A stretch of DNA of 38,380 bases, taken from assembly GCA_002433595.1 (NCBI GenBank), contig DJIL01000031.1:82122-120501 (forward strand). Reading direction: 5' to 3'. Of this stretch, positions 1 to 8,857 are shown one piece after another. A program made the translations under genes and the position numbers. The notes under the pieces are model-generated. The model worked only from the letters and a program-made list of their open reading frames with translations. It was not told the DNA's origin and searched no databases. The number at the start of each line of letters is the position of its first letter. The first letter of the stretch is position 1. Source of the stretch: a bacterium UBP8_UBA6595. GTDB lineage: Bacteria; Margulisbacteria; Marinamargulisbacteria; UBA6595.

Positions 1-960
1 TCCGGGGTTCAGCCATCCGGTGTTCTACATTTAGGCAATTACCACGGGGCTATCAAAAACTGGCTATCACTTCAACAGTCCCACCAGTCTTTTTTTATGA
101 TTGCTGATTTTCATGCTCTAACCAGTCAAGCCCATGTTCAAGACCCCCGCGCCAATTACCGCTACACCATGGCCCTTGACTTGCTGGCCTTGGGAATAGA
201 CCCCCATGTGGCCTGTTTATTTTTTCAATCCGACGTGCCCCAGCATGCCGAACTGCATCTATTACTCAGCATGATCACCCCCTTGCAGTGGCTGCATCGA
301 ACCCCCAGTTTTAAAGACAAAGAAGATAAACTCGCCCACGAATGGCTAACACACGGATTTTTAGGCTACCCCTTACTTATGAGTGCCGATATTCTACTCT
401 ACAAAGCCCAGGCTGTCCCGGTAGGAACCGACCAGCTACCCCATCTTGAACTGACTCGTGAAATTGCCCGGCGCTTCAATCATGTGTATAGCGTTGCCCA
501 ATTCCCAATCCCTGAAGCGTCCCTAACAGACAGTCCCTTACTACCTGGATTAGACGGAGAAAAGATGTCTAAAAGTCATGGAAATACCATTTATCTATCC
601 GATGAACCCGACACTCTCACTCAAAAAATTAAACGCATGAAAACTGACCCCAAACGCATGCGTCGAAATGACCCAGGCACACCTGAAAACTGTCCCGTAT
701 TTGCCTATCAAACGTTGTATAACCAATCAGAGTCTGAGGCCTTGGCTAACGATTGCCGAGCCGGTCGTATTGGCTGTGTGGATTGCAAAGCCAAGTGTTC
801 CCATGCGATTAACCAAACATTGGCAGAATTTCACGACAATCGTCAGCGTTTAAACCAACACCCTCAAAAAATTCATGATACAATGAAAGCTGGTGCTGAG
901 TACGCACGCACTATTGCCAATGAAACAGTATCTGAAGTTAAAAATGCAATGCAATTATGA
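1..960 (+). CDS. trpS: Tryptophan-tRNA ligase (TrpS), 5' end cut by window
   Basis: Charges tRNA-Trp with tryptophan in the cytoplasm. The reading frame is open from base 1 and begins with SGVQPSG...LHLGNYHGAI, which is the class I HIGH-type region and normally starts near residue 8, so only about 7-8 residues are missing upstream. The Rossmann core follows (DFHALT, then a VPVGTDQ segment), and the KMSKS loop is intact as GEKMSKSHGN at 550-579. The C-terminal helical anticodon-binding part carries a cluster of cysteines (CVDCKAKC). The stop is TGA and glyA follows after 28 bases, probably co-transcribed. Identity is clear. Only the true start is unseen. Confidence 0.96.
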   Translation, partial: SGVQPSGVLHLGNYHGAIKNWLSLQQSHQSFFMIADFHALTSQAHVQDPRANYRYTMALDLLALGIDPHVACLFFQSDVPQHAELHLLLSMITPLQWLHRTPSFKDKEDKLAHEWLTHGFLGYPLLMSADILLYKAQAVPVGTDQLPHLELTREIARRFNHVYSVAQFPIPEASLTDSPLLPGLDGEKMSKSHGNTIYLSDEPDTLTQKIKRMKTDPKRMRRNDPGTPENCPVFAYQTLYNQSESEALANDCRAGRIGCVDCKAKCSHAINQTLAEFHDNRQRLNQHPQKIHDTMKAGAEYARTIANETVSEVKNAMQL

Positions 961-988
961 ATACTATAAATCAAACAAGGAGTAACGC

Positions 989-2257
989 ATGACCCAATTA
1001 TTGCCGAACTTAAACCATACAGACCCAGAACTCCATGCGCTAATGCTGCATGAACTGAGTCGTCAAAATGAGAGTATTGAGCTTATCGCTTCGGAAAATT
1101 TTACCACTGAATCAATTATGGAAGCGCAAGGCAGTTGGTTAACCAATAAATATGCTGAAGGGTTGCCCGGTAAACGGTATTATAGCGGGTGCGAATGGGT
1201 AGATACCGTTGAGACGCTGGCCATTGAGCGCGCCAAGGCTGTTTTTGGTGCAGAACATGCCAATGTGCAGCCTCATTCTGGAGCCCAAGCTAATGCCGCC
1301 GTTTATTTGGCATTATTAAACCCTGGCGATACTGTATTGGGCATGGATTTATCGCATGGGGGGCATTTAAGTCATGGTTCACCCGTCAATATGTCCGGTG
1401 TTTACTATAATTTTATTTCATATGGCGTATTAGAAAATACGGGATATATCGATTACACATCTATGGCTCAATTAGCCAAACAACACAAACCCAAGCTGAT
1501 TGTTGCCGGAGCATCTGCCTACCCGCGAATTATTGATTTTGAGCAAATTCGCGCTATTGCTGATTCTGTGGGTGCTTATTTAATGGTAGATATGGCACAT
1601 ATTTCAGGGCTTGTCGCTGCGGGGTTGCACCCCAGTCCAGTGCCTTACGCCGATGTGGTTACCACAACAACGCACAAAACATTGAGAGGCCCCCGTGGCG
1701 GTATCATTTTATGCAAATCCATTCATGAAAAAGCCATTAACAAAGCGGTATTTCCTGGAACACAAGGCGGCCCCTTGGTGCATGTCATTGCGGCTAAAGC
1801 GGCGTGCTTCAACGATGCATTACAGCCTGAATACAAGCAGTATCAGCAGCAAGTGATTGATAATGCCAAATCCCTCGGGGAGGCCTTACTGGCGCGTGGG
1901 TTTACATTGTGTACTGGCGGGACCGATAATCATTTGGTTCTCGTCGACTTGCGTTCGCATGGCTTAACTGGAAAAGCAGCCGCTATTGATTTAGAGGCTT
2001 GTGGGATTACTGTTAATAAAAACACGATTCCTTTTGAGACTGAATCCCCCTTTATAACGTCGGGTATTCGTATTGGGTCTCCAGCCGTTACCTCCCGAGG
2101 CATGGGAATAAGCGAATGCACCCACATTGGCAATTTAATTGCGGATTGCCTATTAAAGGTTCGCCCCGACAGCGCTATTCACCGCGATGTATTGGCTCTA
2201 ACTCAGCAATTTCCACTATACCCGGAACTGATTAATGCCAACACCATCACACATTAA
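989..2257 (+). CDS. glyA: Serine hydroxymethyltransferase (GlyA)
   Basis: PLP enzyme that interconverts serine and glycine with tetrahydrofolate, the main source of one-carbon units. The 422-residue length is normal for bacteria. Family hallmarks are the N-terminal IELIASENF segment, the EGLPGKRYYSGCE stretch and the PLP-lysine motif TTTTHKTLRGPRGG, with the lysine at residue 230. An AGGAG Shine-Dalgarno lies 7-8 bases before the ATG and fixes the start. It lies between trpS and pheA, and its 3' end overlaps pheA by 23 bases, so translation of the two is probably coupled. Confidence 0.97.
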   Translation: MTQLLPNLNHTDPELHALMLHELSRQNESIELIASENFTTESIMEAQGSWLTNKYAEGLPGKRYYSGCEWVDTVETLAIERAKAVFGAEHANVQPHSGAQANAAVYLALLNPGDTVLGMDLSHGGHLSHGSPVNMSGVYYNFISYGVLENTGYIDYTSMAQLAKQHKPKLIVAGASAYPRIIDFEQIRAIADSVGAYLMVDMAHISGLVAAGLHPSPVPYADVVTTTTHKTLRGPRGGIILCKSIHEKAINKAVFPGTQGGPLVHVIAAKAACFNDALQPEYKQYQQQVIDNAKSLGEALLARGFTLCTGGTDNHLVLVDLRSHGLTGKAAAIDLEACGITVNKNTIPFETESPFITSGIRIGSPAVTSRGMGISECTHIGNLIADCLLKVRPDSAIHRDVLALTQQFPLYPELINANTITH

Positions 2258-3092
2258 AACCGTTGGCTATTTAGGCCCTATTGGCACATATTCCAACCAG
2301 GCGGCCATTCAATGGGCCGATAAGCACCCGGATGTGAGCATACAGGCATGCCAATCTTTTTTTGAATTATTTCTTATGCTCTCCAAGCAAACGGTCGATG
2401 CCATTATTGTACCGGTTGAAAATTCTATTGAAGGGGCTGTTTCCAATATTATGGATTTATTTATTAACCATGCCAACACTTATATTATAGACGAGTTGTT
2501 GTGCCCCGTGTCCCATTGTTTATTAGCCCAATCGCCAGCGTCTGATATTCAGCTAATCATGTCCCATACCCAAGCGCTATCGCAGTGCCAACAGTACTTG
2601 AGCAAGCACTACCCAAATGCTCAAACGCATGCAACTATTTCTACTAGCAAAGCCGCTGAGTTGCTCGCTAATGGTAAACTAACGGAGTATGCCCCCGAGC
2701 ACGTTGGCGTTATTGGATCCGCCCAGCTGTCTACGCATTATGGCCTTAGTATTGTCGATCAGACGATTAATGATGTCACGCCTAATATTACACGATTCGT
2801 TATCGTCTCTAGGCACCATGCGACTGCCACCGGGACTGATAAAACGTCCATGATTTTATTTCCCAGGCACAATGAGCCTGGCACATTGGCTACTACTTTG
2901 GCGCATTTTGCATCCGCTAGTATTAATCTAACAAAAGTGGAATCTCGGCCGGCTCGAAACAAATTGGGTAACTATGTGTTTTTCATTGATTTTGATGGGC
3001 ACAACGATGATCCCATTATCCAAAATATTTTAAATAAAATTGGTAGAGAAAATCGGTACCAATGGTTGGGATCATACCCAAAAGCAGACTAA
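2235..3092 (+). CDS. pheA: Prephenate dehydratase (PheA, monofunctional)
   Basis: Converts prephenate to phenylpyruvate in phenylalanine synthesis. The protein (285 residues) starts with VGYLGPIGTYSNQAA, the typical first strand and loop of the dehydratase domain. It has the conserved NITRF motif near residue 187 and ends in an ACT domain with an ESRP motif (ESRPARNKLGNYVFF), which in this family senses phenylalanine. No chorismate mutase domain is fused, so that step must be encoded elsewhere. The ATG lies inside the end of glyA. serS begins 13 bases after the stop. Confidence 0.94.
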   Translation: MPTPSHIKTVGYLGPIGTYSNQAAIQWADKHPDVSIQACQSFFELFLMLSKQTVDAIIVPVENSIEGAVSNIMDLFINHANTYIIDELLCPVSHCLLAQSPASDIQLIMSHTQALSQCQQYLSKHYPNAQTHATISTSKAAELLANGKLTEYAPEHVGVIGSAQLSTHYGLSIVDQTINDVTPNITRFVIVSRHHATATGTDKTSMILFPRHNEPGTLATTLAHFASASINLTKVESRPARNKLGNYVFFIDFDGHNDDPIIQNILNKIGRENRYQWLGSYPKAD

Positions 3093-3105
3093 CAGGAACG
3101 CTACT

Positions 3106-4332
3106 ATGATCGACCCCAAACGCTTAAATCATGCTGAAGACTTACTCGATGAACTAAACCGTCGCGGCGATTGTACGGCTGTTGTTGAGAAAGCCCATGC
3201 GGCCTATCACAATTGGAAATCAGCATTGCAAGCCTTTGAAACACTCAAAGCAGACCAAAACGCTGCCACGCCCAAGCGAAAACCCACCGATGTTGAAAAA
3301 AACCGTTTAGCCGAATTATCTGATGCGGTCAAAACAGCTAAGCGATTCGTAGATGACGCTGAACAGGCTTACCGAACGGCATTGCTGTATGTACCCAATA
3401 TTCCAGACCCAAAAATTCCAACCGGAGCCGATGCCAGTGGCAATACGGTGTTTCGAACCCCCAGTCGGCCCGTCCCGGAGTTCGCGTTTGAGCCCCAGAC
3501 ACACGATAGTATTTTGGAGCGGTTAAATTGGATAGACACCACACGAACGGCCCGTATCAATGGGTCGCGTTTTGTAACCTATTGCGGCTTGGGCGCACGG
3601 CTCAAACGAGCCCTTATTCAGTTTATGTTGGACCACAATACACATGCGGGTTACCATGAATTATCCCCCCCTGTCTTAGTCAATCGTACCAGTTTAACTG
3701 GAACCGGTCAGCTGCCTAAATTTGACGCTGATTTATTTCACTGCACCGATACCGACTATTGGTTAAGCCCAACGGCTGAGGTTCAACTGACCAATTATTA
3801 TCAAGGCGAATTAATTGCTGAGGCATCTCTGCCAATTAAGCTTACCGGCTATACGCCTTGTTTTCGAAAAGAAGCGGGGTCCTATGGCCGAGACACAAAA
3901 GGGCTCATTCGATTGCATCAGTTTGATAAAGTCGAGCTGGTTCAATTGGTCAAACCTGAAACAAGTGATGCGGCATTATTGGAATTACTAAATACGGCGT
4001 GTGGCATTTTAGACGCCCTAGAGCTTCCGTATCAAGTCGTCACCTTATGCTCGGGTGATTTAGGCTTTAGCGCTAGTAAAACGTATGACATTGAGGTCTG
4101 GCTACCCGCCCAAAACACCTATCGTGAACTATCGTCATGTTCATTATTTACAGATTTTCAAGCACGCCGTGCGAATATTCGGTATCGTGGGGATAGCAAC
4201 ACCTTTGTACATACAATCAATGGTTCTGGCCTAGCCATTGATCGTACCATTGCCGCTATTATTGAAAATTATCAATTAGCGGATGGATCCGTAAGCATAC
4301 CCAAATGCTTAGATCGATATATGTCCGTATGA
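3106..4332 (+). CDS. serS: Serine-tRNA ligase (SerS)
   Basis: Class II synthetase that charges tRNA-Ser. The ATG at 3106 is chosen (408 residues) because the protein then begins MIDPKRL as in the family, and AGGAA lies about 8 bases upstream. The frame stays open 22 codons further up, but that stretch overlaps pheA and is not family-like. The N-terminal coiled-coil arm occupies roughly residues 1-100. The catalytic core shows the TAEVQLTNYY segment, motif 2 (FRKEAGSYGRDTKG...HQFDKVE) and motif 3 (NGSGLAIDRTIAAIIENYQ). Its stop overlaps the start of the ArsR-type gene (ATGA). Confidence 0.96.
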   Translation: MIDPKRLNHAEDLLDELNRRGDCTAVVEKAHAAYHNWKSALQAFETLKADQNAATPKRKPTDVEKNRLAELSDAVKTAKRFVDDAEQAYRTALLYVPNIPDPKIPTGADASGNTVFRTPSRPVPEFAFEPQTHDSILERLNWIDTTRTARINGSRFVTYCGLGARLKRALIQFMLDHNTHAGYHELSPPVLVNRTSLTGTGQLPKFDADLFHCTDTDYWLSPTAEVQLTNYYQGELIAEASLPIKLTGYTPCFRKEAGSYGRDTKGLIRLHQFDKVELVQLVKPETSDAALLELLNTACGILDALELPYQVVTLCSGDLGFSASKTYDIEVWLPAQNTYRELSSCSLFTDFQARRANIRYRGDSNTFVHTINGSGLAIDRTIAAIIENYQLADGSVSIPKCLDRYMSV

Positions 4333-4610
4333 GCGACGCAATACTAAGATTTAACAAAGCTCTGGCCAATGAAGAACGTATGGAAATCATTTACCTACTG
4401 CTAAAGCATGATATATTGTACGCAAAAAAAATTCAACAACATTTTTATTTAGAGCAATCGACAGCCTCTCATCATTTGAATATATTAAAAAAGGCTAACA
4501 TTATTCAGGCCATCAAGCGCGGTCGATTTGTCTATTATCAATTAAAGAAATCCGCTATTCGCGAAATGCTGGACGAGCTCAGTGAGCGTTTATTGGGTGA
4601 TTGTGCATGA
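4329..4610 (+). CDS. ArsR-type winged-helix transcriptional regulator
   Basis: A 93-residue DNA-binding protein, the usual size for single-domain ArsR/SmtB regulators. A first helix (FNKALANEERMEIIYLL) is followed by the helix-turn-helix (AKKIQQHFYLEQSTASHHLNIL) and a beta-wing (IKRGRFVYYQL). The family's CxC metal site is absent, so it is probably not a metal sensor; what it senses cannot be read from the sequence. The ATG overlaps the serS stop (ATGA), so it is translationally coupled. The two small genes downstream are likely in the same transcript and may be related to it. No gene symbol can be assigned. Confidence 0.85.
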   Translation: MSDAILRFNKALANEERMEIIYLLLKHDILYAKKIQQHFYLEQSTASHHLNILKKANIIQAIKRGRFVYYQLKKSAIREMLDELSERLLGDCA

Positions 4611-4639
4611 TTATTCAATAAATTAACGATATACTTTAT

Positions 4640-4900
4640 ATGACACGCTATACAGATTACCCCACCTATTTAAAATTTATATTGCCTAATATTCAAGATA
4701 AAGACAAAATGATTATGATGAATATTATCACTGCCTTGCGTTTAGAAGGGACGATTGGGGATATAGTCTCAGAAAAAGATAGCGTACTTATTAAACATGT
4801 GTATGAAAGTATTATGTCAAATGATGAAAAAAGAGAATCCGTTTTAGGCATTATTGAAAATTATCAAAACTTATCCATTCGAAAAGAAAATACGGCATGA
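4640..4900 (+). CDS. Small hypothetical protein (86 aa)
   Basis: Not recognised. It encodes 86 residues, probably all alpha-helical, rich in Ile, Met, Asp and Lys (for example IQDKDKMIMMNIITAL), with no signal peptide or membrane segment. TATACT sits four bases before the ATG and no Shine-Dalgarno is visible, so the start is uncertain. The gene ends in an ATGA overlap with the next small gene, which supports real coding and a shared function. It lies 29 bases downstream of the ArsR-type regulator. A role as a small partner of that regulator is possible but only inferred from position. Confidence 0.6.
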   Translation: MTRYTDYPTYLKFILPNIQDKDKMIMMNIITALRLEGTIGDIVSEKDSVLIKHVYESIMSNDEKRESVLGIIENYQNLSIRKENTA

Positions 4901-5205
4901 ATTCAGGATTAAGCGGCTATCAGCAGAGCCAAATGGGCCAAGAAAAAAGCATTCAAAACCGTCAATCGGATCCGGCTAACCACACAAACCGTCATTCCGC
5001 TCAAACATTTGCCAGTTTAATTAACGAAAAGCTAACACAAAAACTAAAACCCGGCCCACTGTCTACCACCCTAGACACCACGCTTCAATTTCAGAATTCA
5101 ATCCATTCAAGCCACAGTGTTGGCGAGCATGCGCCCATCGATGCTGAATCAGAACTTTTGCAAGCACTCCGGAAAAAATTAAACCGGTTAAAGCGATTAT
5201 TGTAA
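4897..5205 (+). CDS. Hypothetical protein (102 aa), polar with basic leucine-rich tail
   Basis: Not recognised. The first 75 residues are polar and low in hydrophobics (many Gln, Ser, Asn, His), suggesting disorder. The last 20 form a likely amphipathic basic helix (ELLQALRKKLNRLKRLL). The start overlaps the stop of the previous gene (ATGA), which argues that the pair is translated together. It closes the plus-strand block, and the S41 protease gene arrives from the opposite direction 62 bases later. No function is proposed. Confidence 0.6.
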   Translation: MNSGLSGYQQSQMGQEKSIQNRQSDPANHTNRHSAQTFASLINEKLTQKLKPGPLSTTLDTTLQFQNSIHSSHSVGEHAPIDAESELLQALRKKLNRLKRLL

Positions 5206-5214
5206 TACTATTTA

Positions 5215-5269
5215 AACACCCGATCCCTTAAACATCAGACGCCCCGTTTCTTTGTGTGTATCGGGGGTT
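5215..5269. terminator. Inverted repeat between convergent genes, possible bidirectional terminator
   Basis: AACACCCGAT at 5215-5224 pairs with ATCGGGGGTT at 5260-5269 (9 of 10 positions), enclosing a 35-base loop between the converging 102-aa gene and ctpA. There is no long U-run on either strand and the loop is large, so this is weak evidence for intrinsic termination. Confidence 0.25.
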
Positions 5270-6434
5270 AATTTGCCTGCATATACTGAATCGCCGCCTG
5301 CAACTGGTCATCGGTTTCATAGCTATACGTTTCAGGATCGTAGTATAGTTTAATATCTTCAGTTGCCAGCTTAACGCGAATATTAGGCGATATACCCACT
5401 TCGTGAATATTACTGCCATTGGGTGTTAAATATTTTGCAATTGTATACAGCACCGCAGAACCGTCCCGCAAGGGTAATACATTTTGAACGGACGCTTTCC
5501 CAAACGACTGATCCCCAATAATAACGGCACGGTTATAGTCCTTAAGCGCGCCGGCAACAATTTCTGACGATGATGCCGACCCCTGATTTAGTAACACAAC
5601 CAATGGATCTGTATAAAAAGCTTCGCCGGATACACTTAATGACTGCCTATCTTGATTTCGGTCAACCGTATGCACAACATCACCAGTTGGAATAAAAAAG
5701 CTGGTTAGTTCAACGGCGCCATCCAGAAGTCCGCCACCATTATCACGCAAATCTAAAATTAATCGATCACTACCCTGCGCCTGTAATTCAAGAATAGCGA
5801 CTTTAAGCTCTTCAGATCCATGCTTGTTTTCGAATGTTGAATATTTTAAATACCCAATGTTATTGTCAAACAAGGCTTTTTTTTGAATAGATTTAATAAT
5901 AATTGTATCGCGAACAACCGCTACATCTCTTGGTTCTGATTGATCCACACTCACAATTGATAGCACCACAGGCTTGCCGATAGGTCCCCGAATTTTACTC
6001 ACCGCATCATTTAACCCAAGGCCTTTGGTGGATACAGAATCAATGCTTAAAATCTTATCCCCAGCCTTTAATCCCGCGTGATAGGCCGGTGTATCAAAAA
6101 TTGGAGAAATAACCGTCAAGCGATCCTCTCGCATACCAATTTGAATCCCAACCCCTGAAAACTCACCCGATAATCGAATTTTCATTTCAGCATAGTTTTT
6201 AGGCCCCATAAATCGTGTATAGGGATCATCCAATGCCGACACAATGCCTCGAATTGCGCCATGAACCATCGCTTCAGAATCTATATCTTTGTCAACATAC
6301 TGCAACGATAATATGTCATACACGTAACTCACTAAACTTAAATCTGGGCCAAATTTACTTCCAGCCCCACCTAAAAACAGTCCTACTATCAAGCTAATAA
6401 TGGCCAACCGATAGCGTTTAAAACTTTTCAACAT
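5268..6434 (-). CDS. ctpA: C-terminal processing peptidase, S41 family (CtpA/Prc type)
   Basis: Serine protease with a Ser-Lys dyad that trims or degrades exported proteins from their C-terminus. The 388 residues open with a membrane anchor at about 10-24 (LAIISLIVGLFLGG), followed by an S41 N-terminal helical part and a PDZ domain at about 85-165 (FSGVGIQIG...GLKAGDKILSID). The catalytic core has the nucleophile motif GSASSSE (285-291), and the general-base lysine K313 with Q317 in SFGKASVQ. The protein would sit in the membrane facing the envelope. It probably has its own promoter, with TATACT eight bases before the ATG. aroK, upstream on the same strand, ends 31 bases away. Confidence 0.93.
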   Translation of the reverse strand: MLKSFKRYRLAIISLIVGLFLGGAGSKFGPDLSLVSYVYDILSLQYVDKDIDSEAMVHGAIRGIVSALDDPYTRFMGPKNYAEMKIRLSGEFSGVGIQIGMREDRLTVISPIFDTPAYHAGLKAGDKILSIDSVSTKGLGLNDAVSKIRGPIGKPVVLSIVSVDQSEPRDVAVVRDTIIIKSIQKKALFDNNIGYLKYSTFENKHGSEELKVAILELQAQGSDRLILDLRDNGGGLLDGAVELTSFFIPTGDVVHTVDRNQDRQSLSVSGEAFYTDPLVVLLNQGSASSSEIVAGALKDYNRAVIIGDQSFGKASVQNVLPLRDGSAVLYTIAKYLTPNGSNIHEVGISPNIRVKLATEDIKLYYDPETYSYETDDQLQAAIQYMQAN

Positions 6435-6442
6435 AGATACTT

Positions 6443-6448
6443 AGTATA
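6443..6448 (-). promoter_or_regulatory. -10 element (TATACT) of ctpA
   Basis: On the minus strand TATACT ends eight bases before the ctpA ATG and there is no Shine-Dalgarno between. Initiation 6-8 bases after the hexamer would give a leader of 0-2 bases. A TTGACA is present further upstream, but at 25 bases it is too far to be a standard -35. Confidence 0.5.
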
Positions 6449-6465
6449 CCATAAATCAAGGATTC

Positions 6466-6981
6466 TCATTCGCTGTCAATTAGTAACTGGTGATGCAAGT
6501 CGTTATGCGCAGAATCTACTACCGCATCATCATACGCAAACCGAATGTGGGCACTGGCTGAATACAACGGCTTCCGATCCGTATACAATGTCTCCAATTG
6601 ACTGGACAATGGGCGCTTTTTATCGAATCTCAATCGTTTTTTTAAATCACTCAAGTTCACATCCAACCACACAACGGTAGTATACTCACGCAAGGCCGTT
6701 TGATTGTGTGGGTTGACTATGAGACCGCCCCCGGTGGCAATAACGGTCTTCTCTAGTGTCGGCAACTCTGATTGACACCACTCGGCTTCTAACTGTCGAA
6801 AATAAGCTTCTCCTTTTAATGCAAATAAAGCTTGTATATGGTACCCGGTTTGGCATTCCAGTATATAATCGATGTCTAAAAAATCATACCCAATTAAACC
6901 GGCCAGCCGACGCCCCACACTGCTTTTCCCACTCCCCATCATGCCAATTAAGGCAATGTTCTTGGGTAACTGATTACTCAA
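6466..6981 (-). CDS. aroK: Shikimate kinase (AroK)
   Basis: Phosphorylates shikimate at the 3-hydroxyl, the fifth step of the chorismate pathway. The 171-residue P-loop kinase has Walker A GMMGSGKS at residues 13-20, the shikimate-binding region with DID, the ATGGGLIV motif, and the lid arginine in KKRPLSS. The start codon is TTG at 6981. Using it, the N-terminus matches the family exactly, and no ATG lies upstream in frame. It overlaps the last eight bases of glmS and is probably coupled to it. With pheA and pabB, the window holds three genes of aromatic metabolism, though not in one operon. Confidence 0.94.
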   Translation of the reverse strand: MSNQLPKNIALIGMMGSGKSSVGRRLAGLIGYDFLDIDYILECQTGYHIQALFALKGEAYFRQLEAEWCQSELPTLEKTVIATGGGLIVNPHNQTALREYTTVVWLDVNLSDLKKRLRFDKKRPLSSQLETLYTDRKPLYSASAHIRFAYDDAVVDSAHNDLHHQLLIDSE

Positions 6982-8818
6982 CAGTCACACTTTTTGCTAA
7001 ATTTCGGGGCTGATCCACATCACATTGCAAAGCAACCGCTATGTAATACGCCAGTAATTGCATTGGAATAGCCATTAGTATGGGGGTTAAGGCTTCATCG
7101 ACATCGGGAATGTAAATCACATGATCTGAATAGGCTTTAACTCGCGTATCGCCCTCAGTTGCAATAATAATTAATTGCGCATTTCTAGCTTTAACCTCTT
7201 CAATATTCGCAATCATCTTGTCATACGTACTGGACTTGGGCACCAAGCATACAACTGGCAAGTGCTCATCAATTAACGCAATAGGGCCATGCTTCAACTC
7301 ACCCGCTGCATACCCGGTAGCATGAATATATGAAATCTCTTTAAGTTTTAAAGCTCCTTCTAAGGCTGATGGGTAATTCATGCCACGACCAATAAATAAA
7401 AAGTGTTTGTGATGGCAAAATTTATTGGCGATTTCTTGAATCAATTGGCTTTGCGATAAACAGGTTTCAATCTGAGCGGGCAAATGCGCTAGGGCATCTA
7501 AACGTGCCGCAATATCAGCCGGTGGTACCGTCCATTTAAGCTGGGCCACATACAAGCTAAATAAATACAAGTTTAGTAACTGAGCCACATAGTTTTTAGT
7601 ACTAGCAACCCCGACTTCTTGACCCGCATGGGTATAAATAACCCCATCCGATTCTCGGTCCATAGAGCTGCCTTTGACATTAACAAATGATAGTACTGGA
7701 AAAAATTTACTTTTGGCCATTCGCAAGCAGGCCAAGGTATCCGCCGTTTCGCCTGATTGTGAAATACCAATAACCACATTGTGACCATCGTTAATCATAC
7801 CCCGGTATCGAAATTCAGATGACATATCCACTTCAACCGGAATATGGACGTCCTGTTCAATTAAATATTTACCAATCATGCCCGCATAGCGGGACGTGCC
7901 ACACGCTTGAATCAAAAATCGAGAGGCTTTCGCCAACTGATTATTGCCCATTTTTAAATGTTTAAACCAAGACGGTGCCGCGTCTAAAACGGTATGGCCA
8001 CTAATCGTTTTGGATAAAATATTTTTAATAACTCCAGGCTGTTCGTAAATTTCTTTTAACATATAATGCGGATACCCCTCTTTATCCGAAATACTCGCAT
8101 CCCATTGAATGGTTTCGACCACTTTCTCAACGGGCCCACCACCGATCGTCTTAACCACTACTGAATCTCGTTTAACGACAGCTAACTCAGCGTCATCCAG
8201 TGCAATAATTGACTTGGTGTGTACCAATAACGCATTAATATCAGACGAAATATAGTTTTCATACTCCCCACACCCAATCATTAATGGACTGCCTTGCCGA
8301 GCCACAACAATAGTATCCGGCTCCGTTTCTGACACAACCGCAATGGCAAAACTGCCGGTAACCTGTTGGCAAGCCCCTTCAACAGCTGCGGCCAAACCTT
8401 GATCTAAGCGTTGTTCAATTAATTGAACAATTACTTCGGAATCCGTTTGCGATTGAAATAAAACACCCTGTGCCATTAATTCTTTTTTTAATTCAGCATA
8501 ATTTTCAATAATGCCATTATGAACAATTGCAACCCGGCGATTTTGGCTCGCGTGGGGATGCGCGTTGGCTTTATCCGCTTGGCCGTGGGTGGCCCATCGC
8601 GTATGCCCAATACCAACATTCCCTTGCAATGTATACCCTTTCAAAGCACGGGTTAAGCAGGCTAATTTTCCAGCCTCTTTCCAAACTGACAATTCTGCAT
8701 CCGGCGATACAATGGCAATACCCGATGAATCATATCCACGGTAACTAAGCCGCTCCAACCCCACCAACAAAATTGATGTAATATCTTTATCCCCTAAATA
8801 TCCAATAATACCGCACAT
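6974..8818 (-). CDS. glmS: Glutamine-fructose-6-phosphate aminotransferase (GlmS)
   Basis: Makes glucosamine-6-phosphate, the first committed step toward peptidoglycan amino sugars. The 614-residue length is typical. The mature N-terminal nucleophile is Cys2 (MCGIIGYLGD), followed by the class II glutamine amidotransferase domain with GHTRWATHG and HNGIIENY. Two SIS sugar-isomerase domains follow (ACGTSRYA and SQSGETADT in the first, GRGMNYPSALEGALKLKEI in the second). The C-terminus DQPRNLAKSVTVE is the family's canonical ending. It is preceded by its own -10 element; no glmS ribozyme could fit in the 30-base gap to recN. Confidence 0.97.
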   Translation of the reverse strand: MCGIIGYLGDKDITSILLVGLERLSYRGYDSSGIAIVSPDAELSVWKEAGKLACLTRALKGYTLQGNVGIGHTRWATHGQADKANAHPHASQNRRVAIVHNGIIENYAELKKELMAQGVLFQSQTDSEVIVQLIEQRLDQGLAAAVEGACQQVTGSFAIAVVSETEPDTIVVARQGSPLMIGCGEYENYISSDINALLVHTKSIIALDDAELAVVKRDSVVVKTIGGGPVEKVVETIQWDASISDKEGYPHYMLKEIYEQPGVIKNILSKTISGHTVLDAAPSWFKHLKMGNNQLAKASRFLIQACGTSRYAGMIGKYLIEQDVHIPVEVDMSSEFRYRGMINDGHNVVIGISQSGETADTLACLRMAKSKFFPVLSFVNVKGSSMDRESDGVIYTHAGQEVGVASTKNYVAQLLNLYLFSLYVAQLKWTVPPADIAARLDALAHLPAQIETCLSQSQLIQEIANKFCHHKHFLFIGRGMNYPSALEGALKLKEISYIHATGYAAGELKHGPIALIDEHLPVVCLVPKSSTYDKMIANIEEVKARNAQLIIIATEGDTRVKAYSDHVIYIPDVDEALTPILMAIPMQLLAYYIAVALQCDVDQPRNLAKSVTVE

Positions 8819-8827
8819 AGTTTATAC

Positions 8828-8857
8828 AGTATACACGCTATATTGGAACTACAACAA
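8828..8857 (-). promoter_or_regulatory. glmS promoter, TTGTTG-N18-TATACT
   Basis: Minus-strand TATACT at 8833-8828 lies nine bases before the glmS ATG, and TTGTTG (3 of 3 key TTG bases) sits 18 bases further upstream at 8857-8852. The nine bases before the ATG hold no Shine-Dalgarno, so the mRNA would be leaderless or nearly so. Confidence 0.5.

Noticed and set aside
3040..3105. Upstream extension of serS by 22 codons
   Set aside because: The extension overlaps pheA, is not SerS-like and has no ribosome site, while ATG 3106 has AGGAA and a family-type N-terminus.
8819..8848. glmS ribozyme upstream of glmS
   Set aside because: Only 30 bases separate glmS from recN, with a promoter -10 in them; there is no room for a ribozyme.
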